Numbered from the stretch's first letter, positions 1-7,022 are shown. The stretch is 12,851 bases of DNA from an uncultured Spirochaetota bacterium (GCA_937864375.1 CALMJO010000010.1:1-12851); one strand, 5' to 3'. Notes: generated by a model from the sequence alone, not told the origin. Numbers and translations are program-made.

Positions 1-78
1 ACCATTTTTTGCCCTGTTGTCTTTTTCCTTACGAAAAATCGCCTAACTCAAGTAAAATTAATCCTCTATTCTATTATT

Positions 79-160
79 GTCATGGTGAGCGGAGTCGAAC
101 CATGCGGAAAGGGAAACCGGTCCTCAAAAAAGGTCGCCCTTCGACTCCGCTCAGGGTGAC
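79..160. repeat. REP-like interspersed inverted repeat
   Basis: The arm at 79-99 and the reverse complement of 140-160 agree at 18 of 21 positions. Their shared core is TGAGCGGAGTCGAA, and about 40 bp lie between them. The arm at 140-160 ends in GCTCAGGGTGAC. From general knowledge, this CCCTGAGCGGAGTCGAA-type unit is a widespread extragenic palindrome in many bacterial genomes, often called as spurious ORFs containing the peptide HPERSRR. It could fold into a large hairpin. Its relation to the RAYT transposase in this window is not shown. Confidence 0.75.
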
Positions 161-249
161 CGCATATGGTGGACGGCACCGCGGTTTCTAATAATAGTGC
201 AGTTTGATGCATTACGATGCCTATTTTGTGTGAGAGTAGGAGGGAGTAA

Positions 250-346
250 GATGGAAGAGATGGGAGGATAAGGATTTTGTTCGGTATATTGGTGAAAGCG
301 CTCCCTGCTTTTTTAATCAAACCCCAGCGTTTTCATCTCTTCCATC
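250..346. repeat. 13-bp inverted repeat next to the operon end
   Basis: GATGGAAGAGATG at 250-262 is exactly repeated in inverted orientation at 334-346, five bases beyond the stop of the VWA gene. The 71-bp spacer is long for a terminator, and there is no T tract after it on the minus strand. It may stabilise the 3' end of the leftward mRNA or be a chance purine-rich match. Confidence 0.4.
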
Positions 347-350
347 GCCG

Positions 351-2018
351 TTAATCCTTCATCTCCCCATCCCCTTTTTCGTTGTCTTTCTTTGCAGGGA
401 TGATCTTTCGGAAGAGCGACTTGACGAGCTCGATCAGCTTTATGAAGAGGAGCTTGAGGATCTGTCCCGCGCTGCCCTCGCCCACGTCCATCGTGAGCAT
501 CATCATCGCCTTCTTCATCTCGGCGGTGGTGAGCGCCTTGTTCTTGAACTGCATCTCCTTCATCTTCTGGCGCACTTCCTTGCGCGAGAGTTTCAGGGAC
601 TCCTTCTCGGTGTCGAATGCGCTGCTGGCCATGATGATGTTGTAGAGGGCCGGGTCTTTCAGCATGTTACGGCGTATGGCCTGCAGCGATTCGTAGGCCC
701 TCACGAGGATGGGGTGCTTGTCGTTCCCGCCAAACTCCATGAGGAGCTCCAGGTACTGGCTCAGGAAGAGCGCCTGCTTGTAGATGCGCGTGCGCTCCAC
801 CTGCGTCCTGGTCTGTATGTCGATGCGCCCCAGCTCGTCCACCGCGGTCTCGATGGAGTCGAGCATGTCGTCGCTGATCTTGAAGAGCTCGTAGGGCTCA
901 AGGTCCTTGATCTCGATGAACCTGTGCGACACGGTTTTTAAATCCTGGAACATCTTTTCGGAATAATCCAGCAGGAAGCGGTAGGCGCGCCGTTCCTGCG
1001 CGGAGAGCGCCATCTCTCCCTTGTCGCTTTCGGACATCTTCTTCTTGATCTCCTTGATGTTCACCGACGACGGGTCAAAGTCGATCTTGGAGAAATCCAG
1101 CGTCTTCTTCATGTCGAAGAAGTTGGGCTCGGCGAGGTCGTCCCCTATCTTGAGGACGTGGAGCTTGATGTCGCCCAGCTTGTTTTTCATGTCGAACTTG
1201 TCGATCTTGCTGATGCCGTCGGTCACCACCAGGATTTCTGAGGAGAGGAGGTCCTTGTCGTAGCGTATGTCGTCCACCGCGCGGAAGACCGCCTGCTGGA
1301 GGTTCGTACTGGTCCCGCCGGTGGTCGTGAGGAGCACCTGCTCGATGAGCTGCGGGAAGTCTTCCTTCTTTTCCAGCTTTACGAGATCGCTCGTTGTGGA
1401 GTCAAAGGCGCGGTAGAAGATCTTCGCGTTGCTCGCCAGCTTCCTCCTCAGGAATTCGGAGACCAGGCACTTGGAAAAGAACGAGCGCATCTTGAAGTCC
1501 ATGGACTTGGAGCGGTCAAGGAGCAGGTAGAACTTCTGGTCGAACCGGTTCGCCTGCCGGCCCGAGGGATCCTTGGTCGTGGAGATGGGCTTGAATTTTT
1601 CGGACGTCGACTCGGTGAAGCGCTGGACCAGGAGCGTCTTCTTGAGCATGTGGATGTAGAAGATCTCGTCGTCCATGGCGAGTTCGCGCGGAAGGACGCG
1701 CTTCAGGTCGTACACCGTCTTGAAGAAGTCGATGAACATATTGTCGCTCACCGGCGATATCTTGTCCATGCGGTTGACCATGATGGTCTCTTCGCGGTCG
1801 GGCGCCTCGATCTTCTCCTCGCGGGAGATGTCCTCGACGGCGTTGAGGGCCTCGGAGATGAAGTCGGGCGTGAAGATGATGCGCGCGATCTCGAAGATCA
1901 TGAAGAACTTCGGGGGAAGGATCACCTGGAGGTTTTCGAAAAAGCCCATCGAGTCCCAGTACTCGAAGAAATCGGTGCTGGGCCTTCTGAGGGTGGATGC
2001 TGTCGAGGAATAGGGCAC
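351..2018 (-). CDS. VWA-domain protein, ViaA-like partner of a MoxR ATPase
   Basis: This 555-residue protein carries a von Willebrand factor A domain at about residues 160-310 with a complete metal-ion-dependent adhesion site: DRSKS (D168, S170, S172), TGGTST (T236) and VVTDG (D267). The N-terminal 160 residues are helical and unassigned. The C-terminal part has coiled-coil-like helices and a hydrophobic, basic stretch at about 518-541 that could touch the membrane. In MoxR/VWA pairs such as RavA-ViaA the VWA protein contacts client and ATPase. Here the gene follows the AAA+ gene after 19 bp, the ravA-viaA order. The start is GTG; a GGAGG lies 7 bp upstream and supports it. It is last in the operon. 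Domain calls are strong. ViaA orthology is inferred from gene order and architecture. Confidence 0.9.
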   Translation of the reverse strand: MPYSSTASTLRRPSTDFFEYWDSMGFFENLQVILPPKFFMIFEIARIIFTPDFISEALNAVEDISREEKIEAPDREETIMVNRMDKISPVSDNMFIDFFKTVYDLKRVLPRELAMDDEIFYIHMLKKTLLVQRFTESTSEKFKPISTTKDPSGRQANRFDQKFYLLLDRSKSMDFKMRSFFSKCLVSEFLRRKLASNAKIFYRAFDSTTSDLVKLEKKEDFPQLIEQVLLTTTGGTSTNLQQAVFRAVDDIRYDKDLLSSEILVVTDGISKIDKFDMKNKLGDIKLHVLKIGDDLAEPNFFDMKKTLDFSKIDFDPSSVNIKEIKKKMSESDKGEMALSAQERRAYRFLLDYSEKMFQDLKTVSHRFIEIKDLEPYELFKISDDMLDSIETAVDELGRIDIQTRTQVERTRIYKQALFLSQYLELLMEFGGNDKHPILVRAYESLQAIRRNMLKDPALYNIIMASSAFDTEKESLKLSRKEVRQKMKEMQFKNKALTTAEMKKAMMMLTMDVGEGSAGQILKLLFIKLIELVKSLFRKIIPAKKDNEKGDGEMKD

Positions 2019-2025
2019 GCCTGAG

Positions 2026-2030
2026 CCTCC
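2026..2030 (-). promoter_or_regulatory. Ribosome binding site fixing a GTG start
   Basis: GGAGG on the minus strand sits 7 bp before the GTG at 2018-2016 and inside the 19-bp gap after the AAA+ gene. It is the best Shine-Dalgarno match in the operon and supports the GTG start of the VWA gene. Confidence 0.7.
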
Positions 2031-2037
2031 GGGCGCT

Positions 2038-3534
2038 TTAGAATATGTCCATGTAATCCCTGAGCAGCCCCTCCTTGAGCTCGCGCACCTCCTCGACGGC
2101 GGGGTTGAGCTCCGAGATGCTGTTCTTGAGCGTGGGGATGGTAATCTCTTCGTCTTCCTTGAAACGCGTGGGAAAAATCTTCTTCAAGAGGCCCTTCAGC
2201 CCGTCCATGAGCCCGCGCGCGTCCTTTAAGCGGTCGCGCTTCTCCGGGTTTTCACGTATCTCCTGGAAAATCTTGCGTATATTCAATAGGTATTCGGCCT
2301 GCTGGATGGCGCCCGTCGCGTTGAAGTGAACGAGGGTCTGCTGGTAGGCGTCAAGGTACACGTCCTTTTCCGACTTGTCCTTCGCCTTGACCGAGATGAA
2401 GCTGTTGAGCGTGCACAGCGCCAGGAACATGGCCTTCACGTCCTCCATGTTCACCTCGAACCTGCCGTCCAGGATCGCGCTCGCGCGCAGGAAGTCCGCG
2501 AGCTTGGCCTGCTTGCGAGGGCTTATGAAATAGTTGTATTCGCTCTTGCGCATGTCGCTCACGAACTTGTTCGTGATCACGTTTTTCATGAAATACACGA
2601 AGTCCGGGATCACGACCTTTATGTCGCGGTTCTTGTTGCGGATGATGTCGCTCAGGTACAGGATCTGGGTGAAGGGAATTTTCCTGTCCGGCTCGGTCGC
2701 CTTGCCGCGGCTGAAGGCGTAGGTGTGGTCGATCAGGAGCTGCGTGTAGGAATTGCTGTCCTCGGGAATGATCGACTTGTAGGTGAAGCGGTCGAGCACC
2801 GCCTCGGTAACCTCGTTCATGCGCATGTAGTTGGCGGTCGCGATCGCGGTATGCACCGCGGCGTCGATTATCTCCGAGCCGTTGATGAACTTGCGCTCGT
2901 TCAGGACCGACAGGAGCGAGCGAAGCACCACGTCGCTCGCGTCGAAGAACTCGTCCAGGAACACGAGGTTCGCCTCGATGATGGAGCCCTGGATGTTGTG
3001 GCGGATCTTTCCCTTCTTGAACTCCTCGATGTTGTAGGGGCCAAAGTAGTTGTCAGGGGTCTGTTCCTTGCTGGCCTGCGACGCGAATACGCGTACGTGG
3101 TCGAAGGTGTTGAAGATGTAGTTCGCGAGGTACGATTTCGCCATGCCGGTGCGCGACAGAAGAAGCATGTGCTCGCGCGTGAGGATGGAGAACATCGCCT
3201 GCCGGATGATCTCCTCGCGCCCGATCACGTTCTGCGAGATGCGCGCCATGTGCCAGCGGAGGTAGTCGATCGTCGTGGGGATGTCGAAGGTTTCCTTCTG
3301 GAGGGTCGTGGTGAACTGGCCCAGGCCGGAGCTTCCGGGCTTCTTCTCCGCCTCGTCGGTCACCACGTACCTGGACTCCTTCTTCCCGCCGGCCGAAGCC
3401 TGGTCTGCGGCCTCCTGCATCTTGGCCAGGGACTCCTCCGGAGCGAACACGAAGTACCCTTCCTTTTCAAGCAGCGATTCAACCCGTGCCGACGCAGCCT
3501 TGTGCGGCGCCTGATCCCTGTCTTTAAAGTTCAT
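2038..3534 (-). CDS. MoxR-family AAA+ ATPase, RavA-like
   Basis: This 498-residue protein has an AAA+ core at about residues 95-290. The Walker A region is SRTGMAKS (127-134), Walker B is VFLDEF (D184, E185), sensor 1 is N215 in TANY, and a probable arginine finger is R229 in VLDRF. The block SLLSVLNERKFINGSE after Walker B is typical of the RavA branch of MoxR proteins. The C-terminal third (about 300-498) is helical and could hold lid and partner-binding regions. The first 90 residues are low in complexity. Walker A lacks the usual first Gly (Ser instead), but the catalytic Lys and Ser are kept. MoxR ATPases act as chaperone-like remodellers with a VWA partner, which is the next gene. The ATG at 3534 has AAGG 7 bp upstream. 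Function is inferred from the family; the substrate is unknown. Confidence 0.92.
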   Translation of the reverse strand: MNFKDRDQAPHKAASARVESLLEKEGYFVFAPEESLAKMQEAADQASAGGKKESRYVVTDEAEKKPGSSGLGQFTTTLQKETFDIPTTIDYLRWHMARISQNVIGREEIIRQAMFSILTREHMLLLSRTGMAKSYLANYIFNTFDHVRVFASQASKEQTPDNYFGPYNIEEFKKGKIRHNIQGSIIEANLVFLDEFFDASDVVLRSLLSVLNERKFINGSEIIDAAVHTAIATANYMRMNEVTEAVLDRFTYKSIIPEDSNSYTQLLIDHTYAFSRGKATEPDRKIPFTQILYLSDIIRNKNRDIKVVIPDFVYFMKNVITNKFVSDMRKSEYNYFISPRKQAKLADFLRASAILDGRFEVNMEDVKAMFLALCTLNSFISVKAKDKSEKDVYLDAYQQTLVHFNATGAIQQAEYLLNIRKIFQEIRENPEKRDRLKDARGLMDGLKGLLKKIFPTRFKEDEEITIPTLKNSISELNPAVEEVRELKEGLLRDYMDIF

Positions 3535-3552
3535 ACTGCACCCTTTGACGCG

Positions 3553-5169
3553 TTATTCCTCGACGGAGGGAAGCAGTATCCTGACGGACGTCCCCTCGCC
3601 GGGCTGACTCTTGACGGCTATTACGCCGCCGTGATTTTCTATGATCGTATAGGTCACCATGAGGCCCAGCCCCGTCGACTTGTCCCCCTTCGTGGAAAAG
3701 AAGGGCTGGAATATCTTCTTCAAGTTGTCCCTGGGTATGCCGATCCCGTTGTCCTCCACGTTGATCGTGGCGAACTTGGCGCCGTTGTACATCACGGAAT
3801 CCACGATGATCTTGAGCTCCCCGCGCTCCGGCATGGCCTCCTCGGCGTTCGCGATGAGGTGCAGGAGCATGTGGATGAGCTGGTTCCGGTGGGCCATGAT
3901 CCGCACGCTGTTCTCCGGGTAGATCGTGTTGACGTGGTAGCCGTTTTTCTGGAGGCGGTTGAGCATGATCTGGATGGGGTGGCTCGTGATGAGCTTGTGC
4001 GCCTCGAATATCTCCCAGTCGGCGTCCTCGGGCTTTGCGAGGTTCAGCAGCTGTTCGCTGATCTGCTTGATCCTGAGGATCTCCTCTTTCATGGACTTCG
4101 AGTAGTCCCGCATGGGGCTGTCGTCGGGGATGTTGTTTTCCACGAAGTTCAGGTTCACCGTGAGGAGGTTGATGGGGACCTTGAGCTCGTAGGCGACGCC
4201 CGCGGCCAGGAGCCCCATGGCCGAAAGCTGCTCCACGCGGTGCATGCGCGTCCCGATGCGCGCCTGGTGGGTCACGTCCTCGATCATCACCATGACGCTC
4301 TTGACGCGCTTCTCGCTGTCGAAGATGGGATTGATCTTGAAGTTGAGCGTGAGCTCCAGCCCGTCGGCCGAGCCGCGCCGGTAATGGCGGTTCTTCACCG
4401 TGTGCGGCCTTCTCTGGATTACGACCTCGTCGAGCACCTTCTGGAAGTCGACGTCGATTCCCCCGGGGATGTCGCTGAAGTTCATCCCTATGACGGTCTC
4501 GTCCTGCCGGATGCCGATGATCTCCTTGAGCGCGGGATTTTCCGAAAGCACTATTCCCGTGGGGTCGAGCGACATGATCCCGATGGGCGCGGTCTGGATG
4601 ATCTCGTCGTTGAGCGCCTTGACCTTGCGCAGCTCCTCGGCCTGCTCGATCTGCTCCTTAATCTTCTCCTCGAGGCGCCGGGAATTGATCTTGAGCTTCT
4701 TTTCCATCAGGTGCATGTCGGTGATATTACGAAGGATGCACATGAGCCCCGTGATCACGCCCTTCTCGTCGCTGATCGTGGAGAAGTTCGCGATCACGTA
4801 GACGGTGTTCCCGCTCTTGTCCACGGTCTTGAATTTTTCGTTGATGATGTTCTGCTCGCCCCGCATGATCGCGTCGAACACCTGGGTCGCGCGCTCTATT
4901 TCTATGGCGGGGAGAATCACGGTGTAGTGCATGCCCAGCGCGTCCTCGCGCTTGCTGCGGAACATGTCCTCCCATGCGGCGTTCATGTACACGATGTTGC
5001 CGCTCTGGTCCAGCACGAAGATGACGTCCGAGGCGGATTCCACGAGCTTCCGGTAATCGATCGCAAGCTCGGGCACGCCTTTCTCCTGCAGGGCTACCCT
5101 GAGCTGCAGTTCTTCCACAAGTTTTATCAGCTCTTCTTTGGTGAGGCCCTGCAGCGACCTAGTGTCCAT
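3553..5169 (-). CDS. Soluble double-PAS histidine kinase-like protein with a degenerate H-box
   Basis: This is a 538-residue protein with no membrane segment or signal peptide. A short N-terminal coiled coil is followed by PAS 1 (about 40-155), a charged coiled coil (152-190), PAS 2 (about 186-305), a dimerisation helix region (306-380) and a HATPase_c domain (about 385-538). The ATPase part looks intact: N-box NAEEA (N441), G1 DNGIGIP (473-479), F-box FQPFFSTKG and G2 STGLGL (498-503). The H-box reads AAGVAYELKVP, where families normally have AAGxAHExNNP, so Tyr327 replaces the phosphoacceptor His. No response regulator is adjacent. GGGAG lies 7 bp before the ATG. It is the second gene of the operon and may regulate or feed the downstream MoxR/VWA pair. 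It could still be a kinase using another residue. Confidence 0.9.
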   Translation of the reverse strand: MDTRSLQGLTKEELIKLVEELQLRVALQEKGVPELAIDYRKLVESASDVIFVLDQSGNIVYMNAAWEDMFRSKREDALGMHYTVILPAIEIERATQVFDAIMRGEQNIINEKFKTVDKSGNTVYVIANFSTISDEKGVITGLMCILRNITDMHLMEKKLKINSRRLEEKIKEQIEQAEELRKVKALNDEIIQTAPIGIMSLDPTGIVLSENPALKEIIGIRQDETVIGMNFSDIPGGIDVDFQKVLDEVVIQRRPHTVKNRHYRRGSADGLELTLNFKINPIFDSEKRVKSVMVMIEDVTHQARIGTRMHRVEQLSAMGLLAAGVAYELKVPINLLTVNLNFVENNIPDDSPMRDYSKSMKEEILRIKQISEQLLNLAKPEDADWEIFEAHKLITSHPIQIMLNRLQKNGYHVNTIYPENSVRIMAHRNQLIHMLLHLIANAEEAMPERGELKIIVDSVMYNGAKFATINVEDNGIGIPRDNLKKIFQPFFSTKGDKSTGLGLMVTYTIIENHGGVIAVKSQPGEGTSVRILLPSVEE

Positions 5170-5181
5170 CTTTGGGCTCCC

Positions 5182-5574
5182 TTATTTAAGCTTTTTCTTG
5201 AGCGATACGGACATCGCGTTGAAGAACCATATCTCGATGATGAGGCTCAAGACGGTCCCCAGGAGGAATGCAATGGAAAAATACATGGTGTTCATTTTCA
5301 TGATGTAGAGCCCGCCGTACGCGAACAGGGCAAGGATGAGCAGGCGCAGCGGGAAGCCCCCCAGGGTGATGGAGAGCAGGACCATCGTGTTCGACTTGAG
5401 GCCTTTCTTCGCGCCAAGGACCCACAGGACCGAGAGGACGAAGGAGAGCGCGGTACCTGTGGCATAGCCCTTGAATTCAGGGTCACCCATTTTAACGAAA
5501 CACCACGCGCTGACGGCGGCGTTCATTAAGGTGAATACGAATATCCACAGGAAGGCTTTCTTGAGATGGCTCAT
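5182..5574 (-). CDS. Small four-helix membrane protein, AtpI-like topology
   Basis: From the ATG at 5574 this encodes 130 residues with about four hydrophobic segments, near residues 6-24, 36-56, 64-88 and 94-114, and a lysine-rich C-terminus (SLKKKLK). The spacing of helices, and the arginine in GGFPLRLL at the start of helix 3, recall the ATP synthase I (AtpI/UncI) family. No ATP synthase gene is nearby, so I treat this as a topological resemblance only. An upstream in-frame start at 5673 would add 33 residues, but those codons lie in the 68-bp repeat and a Pro/Gly-rich stretch, so I reject it. The Shine-Dalgarno is weak. The gene is first in the operon and ends 12 bp before the kinase-like gene. 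Perhaps it anchors the system to the membrane. Confidence 0.75.
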   Translation of the reverse strand: MSHLKKAFLWIFVFTLMNAAVSAWCFVKMGDPEFKGYATGTALSFVLSVLWVLGAKKGLKSNTMVLLSITLGGFPLRLLILALFAYGGLYIMKMNTMYFSIAFLLGTVLSLIIEIWFFNAMSVSLKKKLK

Positions 5575-5632
5575 ATATGCACCAGGATCAGGGGTTGAGG
5601 CCGGGGGGGAAGGGCCGCCGCTGCGTGTCCAT

Positions 5633-5700
5633 ATGCCCCACAGTCCGGGCTCAAGTGTAGCGAAGGCAAGCATATTTGGTCAACTAATATTTTGGACCCC
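5633..5700. repeat. 68-bp perfect direct repeat, left copy
   Basis: This stretch is identical, base for base, to 6955-7022, and identity ends sharply on both sides. It lies 58 bp before the start of the four-gene operon. It contains the imperfect inverted pair GGTCAA/TTGGACC at its right end and a leftward promoter-like sequence. Both copies give the same spurious ORF start (MLAFATLEPGLWGI), which is an artefact of the repeat. It may be an interspersed element of this genome or the edge of an inserted segment. Confidence 0.95.
5654..5683 (-). promoter_or_regulatory. Putative sigma70-like promoter of the four-gene operon, inside the repeat
   Basis: On the minus strand TTGACC (5683-5678) and TACACT (5659-5654) are 18 bp apart, matching 5 of 6 and 4 of 6 consensus bases. 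Transcription would start near 5647, about 70 bp before the ATG at 5574. The same sequence occurs in the right repeat copy at 6976-7005. This is a pattern match only. Confidence 0.4.
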
Positions 5701-5902
5701 CGGACCGCCGGCCCCGCCCCCTTGGGGGAAGGGGGCTATTGGAGGGATGCGTGTTGTGAGAAGGGGTGCCGCTCGCATCATCCGTGCCTTTGCGGGCACT
5801 TCCTGCATCCTGCGAGAAGCCGGACGGGCGGGGGCATCATTAAGGTTTGGCCCTGGCGAGCCTTCCCGTGCTTCCCTTGGTGTGCCCGGGGCAGATGAGA
5901 TA
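5701..5902. other. Gene-free GC-rich spacer with a hairpin
   Basis: No gene is supported here. The reading frames are Gly/Pro/Arg-rich and have no domain signature. A hairpin with an 8-bp stem (GCCCCCTT at 5716-5723, AAGGGGGC at 5729-5736) and a 5-base loop lies just right of the left repeat. It has no following T run in either direction. It sits downstream of the HEPN gene and could mark the 3' end of that transcript. Confidence 0.5.
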
Positions 5903-6328
5903 TTATTCCGACAGCGCCAGGCCTTCATGCCTCAGGGCCGAACGTACCGTGTCCCGGACTTTCATTGCTGAGTCTATTGCGCGCAATGCTTCTTCACGAG
6001 ACACGTCTTCGTCATTACCGGGATATCGCACAGAGATCGCAAACACGGAAAGCTCTTCAGCGTCCTTGACGCGTTCAGTCCAATCGGCGCTGTCCGCGCA
6101 CAGCTCAAGGAGAAGCGCAATGTTGTGCGTGTAGGGGAAGTCCATATTCTTCATGACCAGGTAGGCCTTGAGATACTTTTCCACGCATTGCTGGGAATGA
6201 TATGCGATGAGGCGATAAGGAGGATGTTCCGGCATGCCGAGCCCGTAGCGGGCATAACGGAGATCGTCATCCGCGATGCTCACCCATTGCATCACCTTCA
6301 CGGTTACGTTGGATTCATGCGCGCTCAT
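5903..6328 (-). CDS. HEPN-domain protein, probable toxin of an MNT/HEPN pair
   Basis: This 141-residue protein shows the HEPN pattern. An N-terminal helix WVSIADDDLRYAR is followed by YHSQQCVEKYLKAYL (about 43-57), the classic HEPN core helix, then THNIALLLELC (about 67-77) and SVRYPG near residue 100. RLIAYH supplies an R-x4-H arrangement that could be the RNase site of HEPN toxins, but I cannot confirm it. The resemblance is to the HEPN family that pairs with minimal nucleotidyltransferases. The start at 6328 overlaps the end of the nucleotidyltransferase gene by 14 bp, and AAGGA lies 10 bp upstream. The ATG at 6292 is a weaker alternative. Such pairs work as toxin-antitoxin or phage-defence modules in which the MNT partner neutralises the HEPN RNase, in known cases by adding AMP. 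Confidence 0.85.
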   Translation of the reverse strand: MSAHESNVTVKVMQWVSIADDDLRYARYGLGMPEHPPYRLIAYHSQQCVEKYLKAYLVMKNMDFPYTHNIALLLELCADSADWTERVKDAEELSVFAISVRYPGNDEDVSREEALRAIDSAMKVRDTVRSALRHEGLALSE

Positions 6329-6632
6329 ACAATACTTTTCCTTCGCGCCATGCGGGTCTGGCTATGGTTCCGGGGATGAGCCTGTCGCGATCGAATTCGT
6401 CGGGAGTGAGGACGATAATATCGCGCGCGATACGCAACCCCTTGAGCGACCGGTCTATCCTTGTGACGAGATTACGTCTTTTCCCTTCAAACGGGCAGAT
6501 GACGAGCAGGTCGACGTCGCTATAATCGTCCGCCGTTCCGCGTGCCTGCGAGCCGAAGAGCAGAATGCGATACGGCCGGAAGCCTTCGACGATTCGGCGG
6601 ATTGCCTCGGTCAGCAATGCTTCATTGATCAT
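6315..6632 (-). CDS. MNT-type nucleotidyltransferase, probable antitoxin
   Basis: This encodes 105 residues from the ATG at 6632. The signature GSQARGTADDYSDVD (about residues 27-41) matches the GS-x10-DxD active-site motif exactly. A further acidic residue in ARDIIVL may be the third metal ligand. So the protein looks catalytically competent and should transfer a nucleotide, in studied MNT/HEPN pairs AMP from ATP, to its HEPN partner. Its length is typical of stand-alone MNT proteins. A GTG at 6665 would add 11 residues, but neither start has a good Shine-Dalgarno; family length favours 6632. The next gene overlaps it by 14 bp, implying coupled translation. Confidence 0.88.
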   Translation of the reverse strand: MINEALLTEAIRRIVEGFRPYRILLFGSQARGTADDYSDVDLLVICPFEGKRRNLVTRIDRSLKGLRIARDIIVLTPDEFDRDRLIPGTIARPAWREGKVLYERA

Positions 6633-6655
6633 GGGGAGGTACCATAATAATACAT

Positions 6656-6685
6656 AGCGTAGCACGGGGAAGTCGCGAGCGTCAA
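6656..6685 (-). promoter_or_regulatory. Weak promoter candidate for the MNT/HEPN pair
   Basis: On the minus strand TTGACG (6685-6680) and TACGCT (6661-6656) are 18 bp apart. The -35 is good (5 of 6); the -10 is poor (3 of 6). It would give a very short leader before the ATG at 6632, fitting the lack of a Shine-Dalgarno there. Alternatively, transcription may come from the right repeat copy. Confidence 0.25.
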
Positions 6686-6861
6686 TTGAAATTTACATTC
6701 CCGCGTCTGTGAGACGTGTTGGCTCGCCTTCCACTTTTGAGTAAGAAAACCTTAGTAATTCCCGGATTCTTACCGGTGTGGTTCCGCTAATGAAAAACTT
6801 CCTGCCTTATTCGTGCAGTTCACTTTTTCGAATAATTGTTATCGATTGGCCAGTCGTAGCA

Positions 6862-6954
6862 TTAACTTTCTTTATATTTTCTGAAATTCGCGACAAGACC
6901 AGTGAATGAATCCGGAGTATATTTGTTAAACTCCTCTTCATCCACAAAGACGAA
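6862..6954 (-). pseudogene. 3' remnant of an unknown gene cut at the repeat border
   Basis: Reading leftward from the first base outside the right repeat there are exactly 30 codons and a TAA stop. They encode a protein-like C-terminus beginning FVFVDEEEFNKY and ending ANFRKYKES. Its mixed charged and aromatic composition differs from the surrounding noncoding frames. In the same frame the sequence runs into the 68-bp repeat (GTG GGG CAT), so any original 5' part has been replaced. I do not recognise the family. The stretch is short enough that chance is possible. Confidence 0.4.
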
Positions 6955-7022
6955 ATGCCCCACAGTCCGGGCTCAAGTGTAGCGAAGGCAAGCATATTTG
7001 GTCAACTAATATTTTGGACCCC
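6955..7022. repeat. 68-bp perfect direct repeat, right copy
   Basis: Identical to 5633-5700 and offset from it by 1322 bp. With the left copy it brackets the MNT/HEPN pair and the gene remnant. It carries the same leftward promoter-like pair (TTGACC at 7005-7000, TACACT at 6981-6976), here pointing toward the toxin-antitoxin genes, though 340 bp from their start. Recombination between the copies would cleanly excise the module. Confidence 0.95.

Larger units (their letters stand above)
1..350. other. Gene-free region downstream of the VWA gene
   Basis: I see no credible gene here. The short reading frames translate the palindromic repeat at 79-160 and give low-complexity peptides without recognisable domains. 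The stretch holds that repeat, a 13-bp inverted repeat (250-262 with 334-346), and a weak hairpin AAAGC/GCTTT at about 293-310 followed by a short T run on the plus strand. No convincing terminator for the leftward operon ending at 351 is visible. Confidence 0.6.

Noticed and set aside
79..106. Possible tRNA T-arm (GGTTCGACTCC on the minus strand)
   Set aside because: No acceptor stem, anticodon arm or CCA context around it; it is part of the REP-like inverted repeat.
66..320. 84-codon minus-strand frame
   Set aside because: Its middle (GHPERSRR) is the translation of the extragenic palindrome at 79-160, and it has no domain or ribosome site.
2326..5529. Open reading frame of 1067 codons on the plus strand
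   Set aside because: It is antisense to the MoxR and kinase-like genes, which have clear domains. Its His/Val/Arg/Asp/Leu-rich composition is what results from reading GC-rich codons backwards. No motif is seen.
5575..5673. N-terminal extension of the four-helix membrane protein
   Set aside because: It would consist of repeat-derived and Pro/Gly-rich residues before the natural start MSHLKK.
6807..6995. 62-codon minus-strand frame starting MLAFATLEPG
   Set aside because: The start is provided by the 68-bp repeat and the same peptide begins a false extension at 5673. The more protein-like frame there is the remnant at 6862-6954.
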